This document shows positions 33,537 through 41,161 of a DNA stretch of 41,161 nt, piece by piece. Numbering within the stretch: position 1 is the first letter of the stretch; each line of letters begins with the position of its first letter. The translations under genes and the position numbers were made by a program. Where the stretch lies: NCBI RefSeq assembly GCF_014486695.1, contig NZ_JACTAB010000011.1, positions 1-41,161 on the forward strand. Reading direction: 5' to 3'. A model generated the notes under the pieces. That model saw only the letters and a list, made by a program, of their open reading frames with translations, was not told the DNA's origin and did not search any database. The DNA is from Flavobacterium buctense (GTDB taxonomy: Bacteria; Bacteroidota; Bacteroidia; Flavobacteriales; Flavobacteriaceae).

Positions 33537-35147
33537 TTATTTATCCAAAACTTCTAAAAGCACTTCACTATCCGTAGCATTTGGCAACGTGATTTTTAAT
33601 TTTTGTGCCAATGTGGGAGCGATTTGAGTAATGAGTTTTTTATCGTGAGTTTCGCCTTTTTTAATATTCCAGCCATAAAATAATAAGGGAACATTAGTAT
33701 CATAAGTGTAAGGTGAACCATGAGTAGCACCGGTAGCCGAATACTCAATATAACCCGGTTTATAAACAAAATACAAATCTCCATTTTGCGTTGGATCATA
33801 GCCTTTTTGAACAAAACCTAACAACTGATCATTGCTTGTAGAAGTGAGTATATCTTCTTCGGCATAGACTCTTTTTACATAACTTTTGGTGTATAAAAAA
33901 TCTTTGAAACTTTGTTTTACTTTGGCCAAATCCAGGCCTTTGGTTTTGATTAATTCTTTATCGAAGTGAACATTATAGCTATCGTATTTCAACAATAAAT
34001 TAGCCCCAAAAGTTTGTTCTGAAAACGCTACCAAATCCTTCGAAACCTCTTTATTGCTAATATTGTCTACCTCGTATTTGTGATCTTTTAAGTGCGTTGG
34101 GTTTTCGGAGCAAGCGTGATCAGCGGTCATAAAAACCAAATAGTTTCCTTTGCCTACGGTTTTATCCAAATAATTTAAAAAATCGGCTATGGTCAAATCA
34201 AGACGCAAATAAGTATCCTGAATTTCTATGGAGCGCGGACCAAAAGTATGTCCGATATAATCAGTAGAAGAGAAACTAACCGCTAAAAAATCGGTGATGT
34301 CATCTTTACCTAATGCTTCTTTTTCGATAGCTCTTTTGGCTAAATTGGCTAAAACATCATTCCCGAATGGCGTAACTCTTAAAACTCCGGCGTCGTTACT
34401 TTCATACATTTCTTTTAAATTGTATGGGAAAATTGGAGCCTTTTTATACAACTTCCCTTCGTAATTGTTGTCATCGGTTAAACTCTCGTTGTAGGTTTCA
34501 ATTGGTTTTAACAAAGACCAACCGCTATTGATATACGGTAAATATTGTTTTTCTTTATTGAAGTCATCCATCCATTTTGGCAAAGTATTTCCATAAAAAG
34601 AACTCGAGATAAATTCACCTGTTTTAGTGTACCAAAAAGCCCAATCGGCAAAATGTCCGGCCGGAAGAATAGCACCTCTGTCTTTGATGCTCATTCCGAT
34701 AACTTTTCCTTTGAAGTTGGTGGACAGTTTTAATTCGTCGGTAATGGTTGTCGCTTGAAGGTTTTTAGGCGACATTTTACCTTCTTTCTCTGTTCCGGGA
34801 ACCAAAGTCGTCACACTTTCATCGTCTGTACAATAGACTTCTTTTTTTAAAGTTCGGTGAAACCACTCGTTGCTCACGATTCCGTGCATCGCCGGTGTTG
34901 TTCCGGTGTAAATGGAGGCATGACCCGGAGCTGTATACGTTGGCATAAAGTTGTAATGCATATTGTGAAAAGTGTAGCCATCATTCATCAATCGCTTAAA
35001 ACCGGTTTCGGAGAAATCACCTTGGAAACGGTATAAGTATTCCATTTTCATTTGGTCAATCACTATGCCGACAACCAATTTTGGTCTTTCTTGGGCCGAA
35101 AGGTTGTTTAAGATTACTAATAACAGTAAAGAAAATATCTTTTTCAT
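33537..35147 (-). CDS. pafA: Alkaline phosphatase PafA
   Basis: A periplasmic, phosphate-insensitive phosphomonoesterase that releases phosphate from many organic esters. The 536-aa protein has a signal peptide (1-19, ending LSAQ). Active-site residues of the described Flavobacterium/Elizabethkingia enzyme are all present with a nearly constant offset: D31, nucleophile T72 (TAPGHAS), N93, K155 and R157 (IKDRGA), D296 and H300 (TDYIGH), D343-H344 (TADHA) and H476 (GATHGS). The K-R pair distinguishes PafA monoesterases from the related diesterases. Single gene, convergent with the histidine phosphatase gene. A TATTTTTG box lies at 35168-35175. Confidence 0.95.
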   Translation of the reverse strand: MKKIFSLLLLVILNNLSAQERPKLVVGIVIDQMKMEYLYRFQGDFSETGFKRLMNDGYTFHNMHYNFMPTYTAPGHASIYTGTTPAMHGIVSNEWFHRTLKKEVYCTDDESVTTLVPGTEKEGKMSPKNLQATTITDELKLSTNFKGKVIGMSIKDRGAILPAGHFADWAFWYTKTGEFISSSFYGNTLPKWMDDFNKEKQYLPYINSGWSLLKPIETYNESLTDDNNYEGKLYKKAPIFPYNLKEMYESNDAGVLRVTPFGNDVLANLAKRAIEKEALGKDDITDFLAVSFSSTDYIGHTFGPRSIEIQDTYLRLDLTIADFLNYLDKTVGKGNYLVFMTADHACSENPTHLKDHKYEVDNISNKEVSKDLVAFSEQTFGANLLLKYDSYNVHFDKELIKTKGLDLAKVKQSFKDFLYTKSYVKRVYAEEDILTSTSNDQLLGFVQKGYDPTQNGDLYFVYKPGYIEYSATGATHGSPYTYDTNVPLLFYGWNIKKGETHDKKLITQIAPTLAQKLKITLPNATDSEVLLEVLDK

Positions 35148-35167
35148 TGAAATTTATTATAGAAGAA

Positions 35168-35175
35168 CAAAAATA
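35168..35175 (-). promoter_or_regulatory. Candidate -7 box TATTTTTG for pafA
   Basis: Exact TAnnTTTG on the minus strand, 20 bases before the ATG. No -33 TTG at normal spacing. Confidence 0.4.
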
Positions 35176-35242
35176 AGGAATACAACCGAAACCCATCGGA
35201 ATATTTATGTTAATGTAAAGTTACGCTTTGACTAAAAAACAA

Positions 35243-35266
35243 ATGCACGCTTGGGAAAGCATGCAT
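35243..35266 (-). terminator. Rho-independent terminator of the adhesin/PorP/OmpA unit
   Basis: On the minus strand ATGCATGCTT pairs with AAGCGTGCAT (one G-T wobble) around a TCCC loop, followed by a T-rich tract. It lies 44 bases past the OmpA-family gene. Confidence 0.85.
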
Positions 35267-35310
35267 CTGAGTTCAAAAAATCCAATTTATAACAACACTC
35301 AACAACTAAC

Positions 35311-37191
35311 TTATTTCAAAATCATAAACGTACACCTACGGTTGGTAGCATGCTCGCTATCGGTACAATCGTTTTTCGGACAAATAATCAACGGTTTGCT
35401 TTCGCCATAACCTACCGATTTAAGGCGCTTTCTGTCTATGCCGTTTTGTACCAAATATTCTAAGGCCGAAGCCGCTCTTCGGTTTGATAATCTCAAATTA
35501 TACATTTCGGAAGCTCTGGTATCAGTGTGTGAACCGATTTGAATCTCCATGTATGGGTATTTCTTCAATAAACCAACCAAAACATCTAAGACTTGAGCTG
35601 CTTGCGGTTTGATATTCCATTTGTCTAAATCGAAATAAATATTTTCCAGTTCGATTAAAACTGTTCCGTCTTCTTTTTTGTTGATGATATCTTCGGCATC
35701 ATAATAGGACTCAACTTTCATTTGCAAATCAATGTACACTTTCCCTTTTTGACTGGTATCAAATTCAGCTTCTGCCGGAATATAAAAATCTTTGAAAGCC
35801 ATGATTTTGTATTTCTTATTCGGCTCCGTATTGAACGTAAAATCACCATCTTTTCCAACCAAAATCTCTTCGAGTAATTCCCCTTTATCGTTATACAATT
35901 TCACAGTTGCACCAGGTAAAAGTTCAGTTGATTTCATATCGCGAACTTCACCTTCAACTAAATATTGGAGTTTATTTTCTTCGCGAACGAATGTGTATAA
36001 GTTGTCATCACCGGTTCGGTTAGAAGCAAAATACCCTTTGTCGTTGGCTTCATCCAAAATAAAATTGAAATCGTCCATTTCACTATTGATGGTTGAGCCT
36101 AAATTTAAGGGTTTATCCATCTCCGTTTCGCTTAATTTCAAACTCATAAAAATATCGAGATTTCCATTGCCTTGATGACCATCTGAAGCAAAATAAAGTG
36201 TTCCGTCTTCAGTAAGAAAAGGAAATTGTTCGCGGTGAATAGTATTGATAGTTTCTCCTAAATTTCTAGGTTGACTAAAAGTACCGTCTTGCAAAATATC
36301 GACTACGAAAATATCCATCGAACCAATTGTCCCTTTCATATCGCTGGCGAAATAGAGCTTCTTTCCGTCTTTGGTTAAAAAGGGATGTTGCACAGAATAC
36401 TCATCGCTGGAAAACGAACACATTTTAACATTAGTCCATTTGTCTCCAACATATTCCGCTTTATAAATTTTGACCGTGGCAACTCTTTCGTTGTTTACTT
36501 CTACTTGTTTGTCACCGGTTCTGTTGAAATACATGGTTTTACCATCGGCACTGAAAGTGGCATTACTTTCATGTTTTTTGGTGTTGATGATGTCCGGGAA
36601 TGGTTCTACTTTAACCAATTGTCCTTTATCGTTTACGGAGGCCATAAACAAATCTAAATAAGGTCTGTCGTTCCAACCATAAGCTTTTTCATCGGCATTT
36701 CTCAGCGAAGCAAAAGTTACTTTTTCGCCAAAGAAAGCAATTCCGAAATCACCATTAGTTTTGTTTTTCGACATCATTTCAAGTTTGAAACTGTGTGGTG
36801 TGTTTCGAGTTACGTTCTTCATAAACTTTGGCGTATTCTGGTCAAAGTCTAAATATTCAGACATAATTTTATCCCCTTTATCGAAATCTTTGATGCCCTT
36901 TAAAGCATTAGCATAACGGAAGTAAACTTCTTTCTTTACACTGTCTTTAAAAGTGAAAAACAACTGTCCATAAGCGCGAACCGCATTATTCATTTGGAAA
37001 TTGTAATAATAACAATCGCCTAAATTTTGCAACACTTTTAGTGATTGTTCGCATTGCTCGTAAGCTTCTGCAGCTTTGACATAGGATTTTCTGTCAAACA
37101 AAGAATGGGCTTGCTTGACACTAACTTTTTTTTGGGCAAAAAGAGTGGTGATACTGCAAAAAACAAAAAGTATGTAGAAGATTTTTTTCAT
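35311..37191 (-). CDS. OmpA-family protein, PorE-like (TPR, beta-propeller, CRD, OmpA)
   Basis: About 626 aa from the ATG at 37191, which gives the best signal peptide (MKKIFYILFVFCSITTLFAQ); an ATG at 37200 would add three residues, and a frame extending to 37227 would overlap the upstream gene. Order: a TPR-like region (~25-120), WD40/PD40-type beta-propeller blades (~150-400; SADGKTMYFNRTGD, TKDGKKLYFASD, TEDGTLYFASDG), a carboxypeptidase regulatory-like beta domain (~410-500; LLPGATVKLYNDKGELLEE), and the C-terminal OmpA peptidoglycan-binding domain (IYFDLDKWNIKPQA, GSHTDTRASEMYNLRLSNRRA). This is the PorE architecture, a periplasmic T9SS component that ties the machinery to peptidoglycan. 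It is one to ten bases after the PorP/SprF gene and ends the unit. Confidence 0.93.
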   Translation of the reverse strand: MKKIFYILFVFCSITTLFAQKKVSVKQAHSLFDRKSYVKAAEAYEQCEQSLKVLQNLGDCYYYNFQMNNAVRAYGQLFFTFKDSVKKEVYFRYANALKGIKDFDKGDKIMSEYLDFDQNTPKFMKNVTRNTPHSFKLEMMSKNKTNGDFGIAFFGEKVTFASLRNADEKAYGWNDRPYLDLFMASVNDKGQLVKVEPFPDIINTKKHESNATFSADGKTMYFNRTGDKQVEVNNERVATVKIYKAEYVGDKWTNVKMCSFSSDEYSVQHPFLTKDGKKLYFASDMKGTIGSMDIFVVDILQDGTFSQPRNLGETINTIHREQFPFLTEDGTLYFASDGHQGNGNLDIFMSLKLSETEMDKPLNLGSTINSEMDDFNFILDEANDKGYFASNRTGDDNLYTFVREENKLQYLVEGEVRDMKSTELLPGATVKLYNDKGELLEEILVGKDGDFTFNTEPNKKYKIMAFKDFYIPAEAEFDTSQKGKVYIDLQMKVESYYDAEDIINKKEDGTVLIELENIYFDLDKWNIKPQAAQVLDVLVGLLKKYPYMEIQIGSHTDTRASEMYNLRLSNRRAASALEYLVQNGIDRKRLKSVGYGESKPLIICPKNDCTDSEHATNRRCTFMILK

Positions 37192-37201
37192 CGTATCCAT
37201 T

Positions 37202-38167
37202 TTAAAAGAATCTTGGTGATTTATCATACCCTTTTTTCGAAAGTCGGCCTAAATCTAGATCGAACAAAACAAACACTTCATGCGAACCTGAGTTAAAGCT
37301 TCTTAAATTCGAAAGTGTATAATCATAAGAATAACCTATTCTTAGTGTTGGTGTAACATAAAAACCTACCAAACCGCTAACCGAATCATCAACCCGATAA
37401 CCTACTCCGGCTTCGAATCGGTTGTTGATTAAAACGTTTGTGGTTAAATCTATGGAAACCGGAGCGCCTTCAACACCTTTAGCCATAAAGGCCGGCTTCA
37501 ATTTGAAATTATCATTTCCGTTAAAAGTAAAGACATAGCCACCGGTCATAAAGAAATGGACAGATTCAACACCGCTTCCCACTACACCGTTATTGGTTTC
37601 TAAATGTCTTGAGGTCATCAAATTAGGAGCAGACAATCCGAGATAATAGTTATCACCAAACAAGTAAGTTCCGGCACCGATATTGGGAAATGTTTGGTTG
37701 ATGTTATTCTGAAATGCCGGATCTAAAACCGGGTCGGTGTATTGAAATCCATTGAAATTGGCACTAAAAAGGGTTACACCGGCTTTTAATCCAAAGGACA
37801 ATCTTGTTCTTTCTGACAATGACAATACATAAGCGAAGTCGGCAAAAATATTGCTCTCTTGTACTACATCTCCGATTTCGTCATGCACGATTGAAATTCC
37901 CATCTCAACATTCTTAGACAAAGGTTTGTGGGCAAAAAAGGATTGCGTTGTTGGCGCACCTTTGATACCAACCCATTGGGCACGATAAATGCCACCCATA
38001 TTAATTACATCTTTATTTTCAGTTGCGTAAGCCGGATTGATGACACTCATATTATACATATAATGGGTAAATTGAGGATCTTGTTGTGCTAGCGCAGCAG
38101 TAGTACTCATTACGACAAGTATCGCTGAAAGATATTTTAAGAGGCTATGTTTCATAATTGTACTCAT
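37202..38167 (-). CDS. PorP/SprF family type IX secretion system membrane protein
   Basis: A 321-aa outer-membrane beta-barrel protein. The signal peptide ends at TTAALAQ; a second in-frame ATG at 38155 could be the true start. QDPQFTHYMYNMSVINPAYA is the near-invariant PorP/SprF opening, followed by alternating amphipathic strands (GAPTTQSFFAHKPL, LSFGLKAGVTLFSANF, YYLGLSAPNLM, RIGYSYDYTLSNLRSFNSGSHEV). F. johnsoniae SprF is needed for secretion of the adhesin SprB, and SprF-like proteins are generally paired with type B cargo. Here it lies five bases downstream of such a cargo gene, so it is probably its dedicated partner. Confidence 0.95.
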   Translation of the reverse strand: MSTIMKHSLLKYLSAILVVMSTTAALAQQDPQFTHYMYNMSVINPAYATENKDVINMGGIYRAQWVGIKGAPTTQSFFAHKPLSKNVEMGISIVHDEIGDVVQESNIFADFAYVLSLSERTRLSFGLKAGVTLFSANFNGFQYTDPVLDPAFQNNINQTFPNIGAGTYLFGDNYYLGLSAPNLMTSRHLETNNGVVGSGVESVHFFMTGGYVFTFNGNDNFKLKPAFMAKGVEGAPVSIDLTTNVLINNRFEAGVGYRVDDSVSGLVGFYVTPTLRIGYSYDYTLSNLRSFNSGSHEVFVLFDLDLGRLSKKGYDKSPRFF

Positions 38168-38172
38168 CTTCC

Positions 38173-41161
38173 TTATCTGTTTAGATATACTCTACCTTGA
38201 ATGGTTTCTCTAGCTCCGTCATTGAAATTCAATATGAAGAAATAAACACCAACAGGCAATAAATTACTTCCAAGATTCAATCCGCTAACGGTGGTTGTTC
38301 CGTCCCAATTTGGAGCATTCCTGTTTCCGGTATAAATTAAATTTCCGTAGCGGTTATAGATTTCTAATTTGAAATTCGGATACAATAACGCCAGGTTCGG
38401 AATTTCAAAAGTATCGTTGATGCCGTCATTATTTGGCGAATAACCATCCGGAATAAATATATCATCACAAACGGTTGTATCGACAGTTACTTCTAATCTT
38501 ATGGAACCCTCACACCCACTCGCTGCTAATAAAGCCGCATAATAAGTTGCACCATTAACTAACAAATCAGTAGTTGCATAAGCCGTTCCACCAGTTGGTG
38601 CATTGTACCAAATTACGGTTGGGAATCCAATCAAATTGGCAGTCAAAGTTTCAATCGTTGGATTATCATCTTGACAGAAAAGATTACCGTCTTGAATGAT
38701 TTGCGGTGTTCCAAGTTCGGTTACATTGAAAGCAATTGGATCAACAACATTTCCACCTACACCACAATTAGTTGCAACAGAATTTAATTGGCTAATAGTT
38801 AAGGTAGTAACACCGTTGTTGATTAAATCTGTCGCAGGAATGGTGAATGATCCGGTTCCGGCTGAGAATGTTACTGTGACAGTAGTCGATGCCGCATTGG
38901 CTCCGCTCAATTGATAGATGATGGTATAATCTCCATCGGTTAGATTTGTTGTTCCTGAAATCGTAACTAAACTGGCAAAATTGGCACAAGTATCTTGAAC
39001 TGTAATTGTTGCGGTTGTTATACTAGGAATTGGATTGATGGTAAAACTTACTGTTGCATTTTCATTCGCATTGGTACAACCGGTTGTGGCTATGATTCCG
39101 ATAATTGTTAAAGTATAATTTCCGGCGACAGTAAAAATCGAGGCCGGAACAGTAAACTGACCTATTCCTCCACTAACTGTAACATTTCCGGTAACACCGG
39201 TTGTTGGCGTTGCACCTGGGATTGAATAATTGAATTGGTAAACACCATCGGGTAAGTTTACTGCATTGGCAATATTAACTACAACACTATTGCCGAAACA
39301 CACATTAGCTGCGGATAAATTTGCGCTATCAATATCGGATAATGGTCTTACTTGAATCTGTGTTGCTACATTAGTTAAACTACTTGAACAATTGGTAACT
39401 GTATTTTGAATATTCGTAAAAGTTAGTACAGTTGTCCCAATGTTAGGAAGTGAAGAAGTTGGGATACTAAAATTCCCAATTCCGGCAGCAATGGTAACAT
39501 TTACCGTTTGTCCTGTCAAAGTATTGGCACCGGATAAATCGTAACTTAAGGTATAAGTTCCATCGACCATTCCGTTCAAATTCACAATTACATTCGAACC
39601 TAAACAAGCTGGAGAAATTGTGATGTTAACGGTAGAAATGATTGGATTGGCTAAAATGGTAAACTGAACCACTTCGGTATCGGTAGTACATGCATTGGTA
39701 ACCGAATAAGTATAGCTATAAGTCCCTGGAGTAAAATTGATGATGTTAATTGGAGAAGTTACCACTTGCGCACTACCATCTGTCCAAATACCACCTGAAT
39801 TCTGACCCGTTAGTAACGTTGCTAAATCTAAAATACCTACACTTGAACATAAAGAAACTATTCCGGTAAAAGTACCTGCATTAGGTTGTGGATTAACAAT
39901 TACGGTTACCGTAGAGCTTGAATTAACACATGGCGAAGTTCCAAAAACGGTATAAGTAAAATTATAGGTTCCCACACCTATTGTTGATGGATTGAATATA
40001 TTACCAGTTAAAGCACCTGTTGCATTATCATCAGTCCAAGTTCCTATTCCTTGTGTTCCGTCCAATCCTGTAAATAAATCTACTGATGTTGTACTAACGC
40101 AGGTATTTAAAGTTTGACCTACTCCACCTGAATTTGCTGCCTGAATAATAGTAACCACCACATCAGCGGTATCTGTAGCACATAACCCACCACCTACACT
40201 GTAAGTATAAGTTCCTGCCAAATCAACAACGGGATTGAAAAATCCTGTTCCACTGGCTAGAACCGGAGACCATGTTCCGCCTGCTTGGGCATTGGAACCT
40301 AACAATAAAAATAAATCTTGAGTTGAACCATTGGAACATGAAGTAACCGAATTGTTATTTCCTGCATTAGGAACCGGATTCACGGTAACTGTTATTACTG
40401 CAAAATCATTATCACAAGGTTGTGTTCCTGTTAAACTATAAGTATAATCGCCTTGCGGATCAACTGCCGGATTAAAAACGCCTGTTCCACTTGCCATAGT
40501 TGGTGACCATGTTCCACCAGGTTGTGAATTTGGACCTAATAATAAGGCTAAATCTTGAATCGGACTATTCACACAAAGGGTAACAGCATTGTTATTTCCT
40601 GCTTCAGGTCCGGGTGTTATAGTTACGTTAACGGTTGCAGTATCATCAATACAAGGAGCAATACCGGTGACCGTATAAGTATAAACTCCTGAAGTGTCAA
40701 CAGCCGGATTAAAAATTCCTGTACCACTCACTAAAGAAGGTGACCATGTTCCGCCAAGTTGTGGTGTTCCTGTCAAAGAAGCAAATAAATCTACTGAATT
40801 TTGATTTGAACAAATAGCCAAAGTTCCATCTATTCCTGCATCCGGAACCGGATTAATAATTACTTCAACAGAAGCTGAGGAAGTTGGACATGGTGTTGTT
40901 CCTGTAACGGAATAAGTATAAGTTCCAGCTGAATCAACTGCGGGATTAAATATACCGGTTCCACTGGCTAATGCCGGAAACCATGTCCCACCAGATTGTG
41001 CTGTTGGACCTAACAAAGGAAATAAATCAAATGATGGATTTAAAATACAAATTGTTGTACTTGTATTTGTTCCGGCTACCGGTGGCTCAACCGTAGTTAA
41101 AGTAACGCTACTTGTCTGCGGATTCACACAACTTGGTGTACCTGCATTGGCTACACTTACA
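38173..41161 (-). CDS. Giant repeat adhesin with gliding-motility-associated (T9SS type B) C-terminus, partial
   Basis: The frame stays open to the right edge (first full codon at 41160), so the N-terminus is missing and at least 995 residues are present. The N-terminal part seen here has tandem ~79-aa repeats with the theme GGTWSPxLASGTGxFNPAVDxxGTYTYSVTGTxPC; four copies are spaced exactly 237 bases apart and two diverged copies follow. Next come three Ig-like beta domains with CxGxxVxVNxxG motifs, then LFCQDDNPTIETL. The final ~90 residues (FIPDGYSPNNDGINDTFEIP ... LEIYNRYGNLIYTGN ... PVGVYFFILNF ... GRVYLNR) are a CHU_C/type B sorting domain. The layout is that of SprB-like motility or surface adhesins. 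It is the first gene seen of the unit with PorP/SprF and PorE-like proteins. Confidence 0.92.
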   Translation of the reverse strand, partial: VSVANAGTPSCVNPQTSSVTLTTVEPPVAGTNTSTTICILNPSFDLFPLLGPTAQSGGTWFPALASGTGIFNPAVDSAGTYTYSVTGTTPCPTSSASVEVIINPVPDAGIDGTLAICSNQNSVDLFASLTGTPQLGGTWSPSLVSGTGIFNPAVDTSGVYTYTVTGIAPCIDDTATVNVTITPGPEAGNNNAVTLCVNSPIQDLALLLGPNSQPGGTWSPTMASGTGVFNPAVDPQGDYTYSLTGTQPCDNDFAVITVTVNPVPNAGNNNSVTSCSNGSTQDLFLLLGSNAQAGGTWSPVLASGTGFFNPVVDLAGTYTYSVGGGLCATDTADVVVTIIQAANSGGVGQTLNTCVSTTSVDLFTGLDGTQGIGTWTDDNATGALTGNIFNPSTIGVGTYNFTYTVFGTSPCVNSSSTVTVIVNPQPNAGTFTGIVSLCSSVGILDLATLLTGQNSGGIWTDGSAQVVTSPINIINFTPGTYSYTYSVTNACTTDTEVVQFTILANPIISTVNITISPACLGSNVIVNLNGMVDGTYTLSYDLSGANTLTGQTVNVTIAAGIGNFSIPTSSLPNIGTTVLTFTNIQNTVTNCSSSLTNVATQIQVRPLSDIDSANLSAANVCFGNSVVVNIANAVNLPDGVYQFNYSIPGATPTTGVTGNVTVSGGIGQFTVPASIFTVAGNYTLTIIGIIATTGCTNANENATVSFTINPIPSITTATITVQDTCANFASLVTISGTTNLTDGDYTIIYQLSGANAASTTVTVTFSAGTGSFTIPATDLINNGVTTLTISQLNSVATNCGVGGNVVDPIAFNVTELGTPQIIQDGNLFCQDDNPTIETLTANLIGFPTVIWYNAPTGGTAYATTDLLVNGATYYAALLAASGCEGSIRLEVTVDTTVCDDIFIPDGYSPNNDGINDTFEIPNLALLYPNFKLEIYNRYGNLIYTGNRNAPNWDGTTTVSGLNLGSNLLPVGVYFFILNFNDGARETIQGRVYLNR
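40207..41161 (-). repeat. 237-base tandem repeats in the adhesin gene
   Basis: The conserved CCATGT (plus strand, encoding the GGTW part) occurs at 40270, 40507, 40744 and 40981, an exact 237-base period equal to 79 codons. Similarity extends through each unit, and the array probably continues beyond the right edge. Confidence 0.9.

Noticed and set aside
35228..35410. Small plus-strand ORF overlapping the terminator and the OmpA-family 3' end
   Set aside because: It runs through a strong hairpin terminator and antisense to a conserved OmpA domain, with no protein features.
38696..38989. Short ORFs on both strands inside the adhesin gene
   Set aside because: Out-of-frame shadows of the continuous adhesin reading frame.

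Overview
The window looks like chromosomal DNA from a member of the Flavobacteriaceae, probably Flavobacterium or a close relative. The evidence is AT-rich DNA, promoter-like TAnnTTTG boxes with a TTG about 17-23 bases upstream, no obvious Shine-Dalgarno sites, several secreted proteins with type IX secretion system (T9SS) C-terminal sorting domains, a PafA-type alkaline phosphatase, and a PorP/SprF plus OmpA/PorE-like pair. I see no tRNA, rRNA, CRISPR array, insertion sequence or prophage.

Layout. At 1-1283 (minus) is the N-terminal part of a secreted protein that runs off the left edge. Next is a 568-base non-coding stretch ending in a degenerate ACTGACCACTGA repeat, then an uncharacterised 250-aa gene (plus) bracketed by a second block of the same repeat. 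From 10819 down to 2745 (minus) lies a six-gene exopolysaccharide/capsule operon: outer-membrane export lipoprotein (Wza type), Wzc-type tyrosine autokinase with a Gly-Tyr tail, UDP-GlcNAc 4-epimerase (TviC/WbpP type), animal-like UDP-glucose dehydrogenase, TviB/WbpO-type dehydrogenase, and RfbB. Its promoter region carries a 21-bp tandem duplication. These genes supply export machinery and the precursors UDP-GlcA, UDP-HexNAcA and dTDP-4-keto-6-deoxyglucose. No glycosyltransferases or flippase are present, so the rest of the pathway is elsewhere.

From 10.9 to 17 kb are housekeeping and accessory genes: recR, a sodium:solute symporter, a CoA-binding protein, a MarC protein followed by a CpcT/CpeT-like lipoprotein, and two adjacent guanidino-group hydrolases (CtlX and a DDAH/arginine deiminase relative). 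From 17 to 21.2 kb is a two-gene surface-protein unit: a beta-roll fibre-like protein with a C-terminal coiled coil, and a T9SS type A protein. Citrate synthase (gltA) follows, then a leucine-rich-repeat T9SS protein, a LytTR response regulator translationally coupled to a TPR sensor kinase, a GT-C membrane glycosyltransferase and sucC.

From 31.2 kb are a small lipoprotein, lysA, an exported histidine phosphatase and pafA. The right end (35.3 kb to the edge, minus) is a compact T9SS-linked unit: a very large repeat-rich adhesin with a gliding-motility-associated (type B) C-terminus, a PorP/SprF membrane protein and an OmpA-family PorE-like protein. It resembles the sprB/sprF arrangement and is the most notable system in the window. 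Seven rho-independent terminators delimit many of these units.
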